From contig NZ_JAQLFP010000041.1 in the NCBI RefSeq assembly GCF_028207065.1, forward strand, positions 1 through 13,229: DNA of 13,229 bases, in the 5' to 3' direction. Below, piece by piece: positions 13,153-13,229 of the stretch. Made by a program: the position numbers and the translations under genes. This DNA is from Collinsella aerofaciens. GTDB taxonomy: Bacteria; Actinomycetota; Coriobacteriia; Coriobacteriales; Coriobacteriaceae. Numbering within the stretch: position 1 is the stretch's first letter; every line of letters begins with the position of its first letter. The notes under the pieces are model-generated. The model saw only the letters and a program-made list of their open reading frames with translations. It had not been told where the DNA came from and made no database searches.

Positions 13153-13229
13153 TGAACTGCGTCCCAAATCTTGGACGCCCTAAATAGCGACTAGGCCGCG
13201 AGGGCCTGATTCCGGAACTCCTCCGGGGT
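13153..13229 (-). mobile_element. Right end of an IS3-family (IS150-like) insertion sequence, cut by window edge
   Basis: The boundary TGAACTGCGTCCC (13153-13165) followed by TTGGACG (13171-13177) resembles IS150-group terminal repeats, which begin TGtACTGCaCCC and continue to tTGGAC. Just inside lies the transposase C-terminus on the minus strand. The other end, and so any target-site duplication, is outside the window. Bases 13099-13152 between the BPL-like gene and this end hold no recognised feature. Confidence 0.7.
13191..13229 (-). CDS. IS3-family transposase OrfB, C-terminal 12 codons (partial)
   Basis: Read from the right edge, the minus strand gives TPEEFRNQALAA followed by TAG at 13193-13191. 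This is the usual tail of IS3-family DDE transposases, of the form SP.E(Y/F)R.Q. The catalytic DDE core is beyond the window. Recognition rests on a dozen residues plus the adjacent IS-type inverted repeat. Confidence 0.65.
   Translation of the reverse strand, partial: TPEEFRNQALAA

Noticed and set aside
1..13229. CRISPR arrays, tRNA or rRNA genes, phage genes
   Set aside because: No regularly spaced repeats, cloverleaf-like T-loop motifs (GGTTCGAATCC type), rRNA signatures or phage structural genes were seen on reading both strands.

Overview
The window is a chromosomal segment of a high-GC Gram-positive bacterium. The housekeeping genes are G+C-rich: a 60-base stretch inside glmU (4081-4140) counts 41 G/C. 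Several features point to class Coriobacteriia (Actinomycetota), most likely Collinsella or a close relative: the glmU-prs-pth set, an ECF transporter with a fused double ATPase, a folP-folK fusion, and an AbiEi/DUF559-like protein of a type I associate with these gut actinobacteria. The taxon is an inference from gene content; no rRNA is present.

Layout. Positions 138-5268, minus strand: glmU (UDP-GlcNAc synthesis), prs (PRPP synthesis) and pth (peptidyl-tRNA hydrolase) lie in the order seen in many Gram-positive bacteria. glmU and prs each end in a good intrinsic terminator, so they look like separate transcription units. Between prs and pth sits an A+T-richer block (about 865-2590): an AbiEi/DUF559-like putative nuclease gene with a short palindromic-ended repeat (about 204 and 181 bp, 26-bp terminal inverted repeats) on each side. 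This is the best candidate for an uncharacterised element here.

Positions 5301-8716, plus strand: a three-gene ECF transporter operon, ecfT, fused ecfA-ecfA' and an S component, overlapping or nearly touching and diverging from glmU. The substrate cannot be named from sequence. It ends in an intergenic region (8717-8864) with a perfect 17-bp-arm hairpin, convergent with xth.

Positions 8865-13098: xth (exonuclease III, minus strand) diverges from a Sir2-family deacylase. After a strong GC-rich hairpin come a folP-folK fusion carrying an unusual insertion of about 140 residues inside the dihydropteroate synthase domain, and immediately after it a degenerate biotin-protein-ligase homologue. The right edge (13153-13229) is the end of an IS3-family (IS150-like) insertion sequence with the last 12 codons of its transposase.

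The most notable points are the repeat-flanked nuclease-like gene, the disordered insertion in DHPS, the loss of catalytic motifs in the BirA-like protein, and two phase-matched slippery heptamers in the linker between the two ATPase halves.
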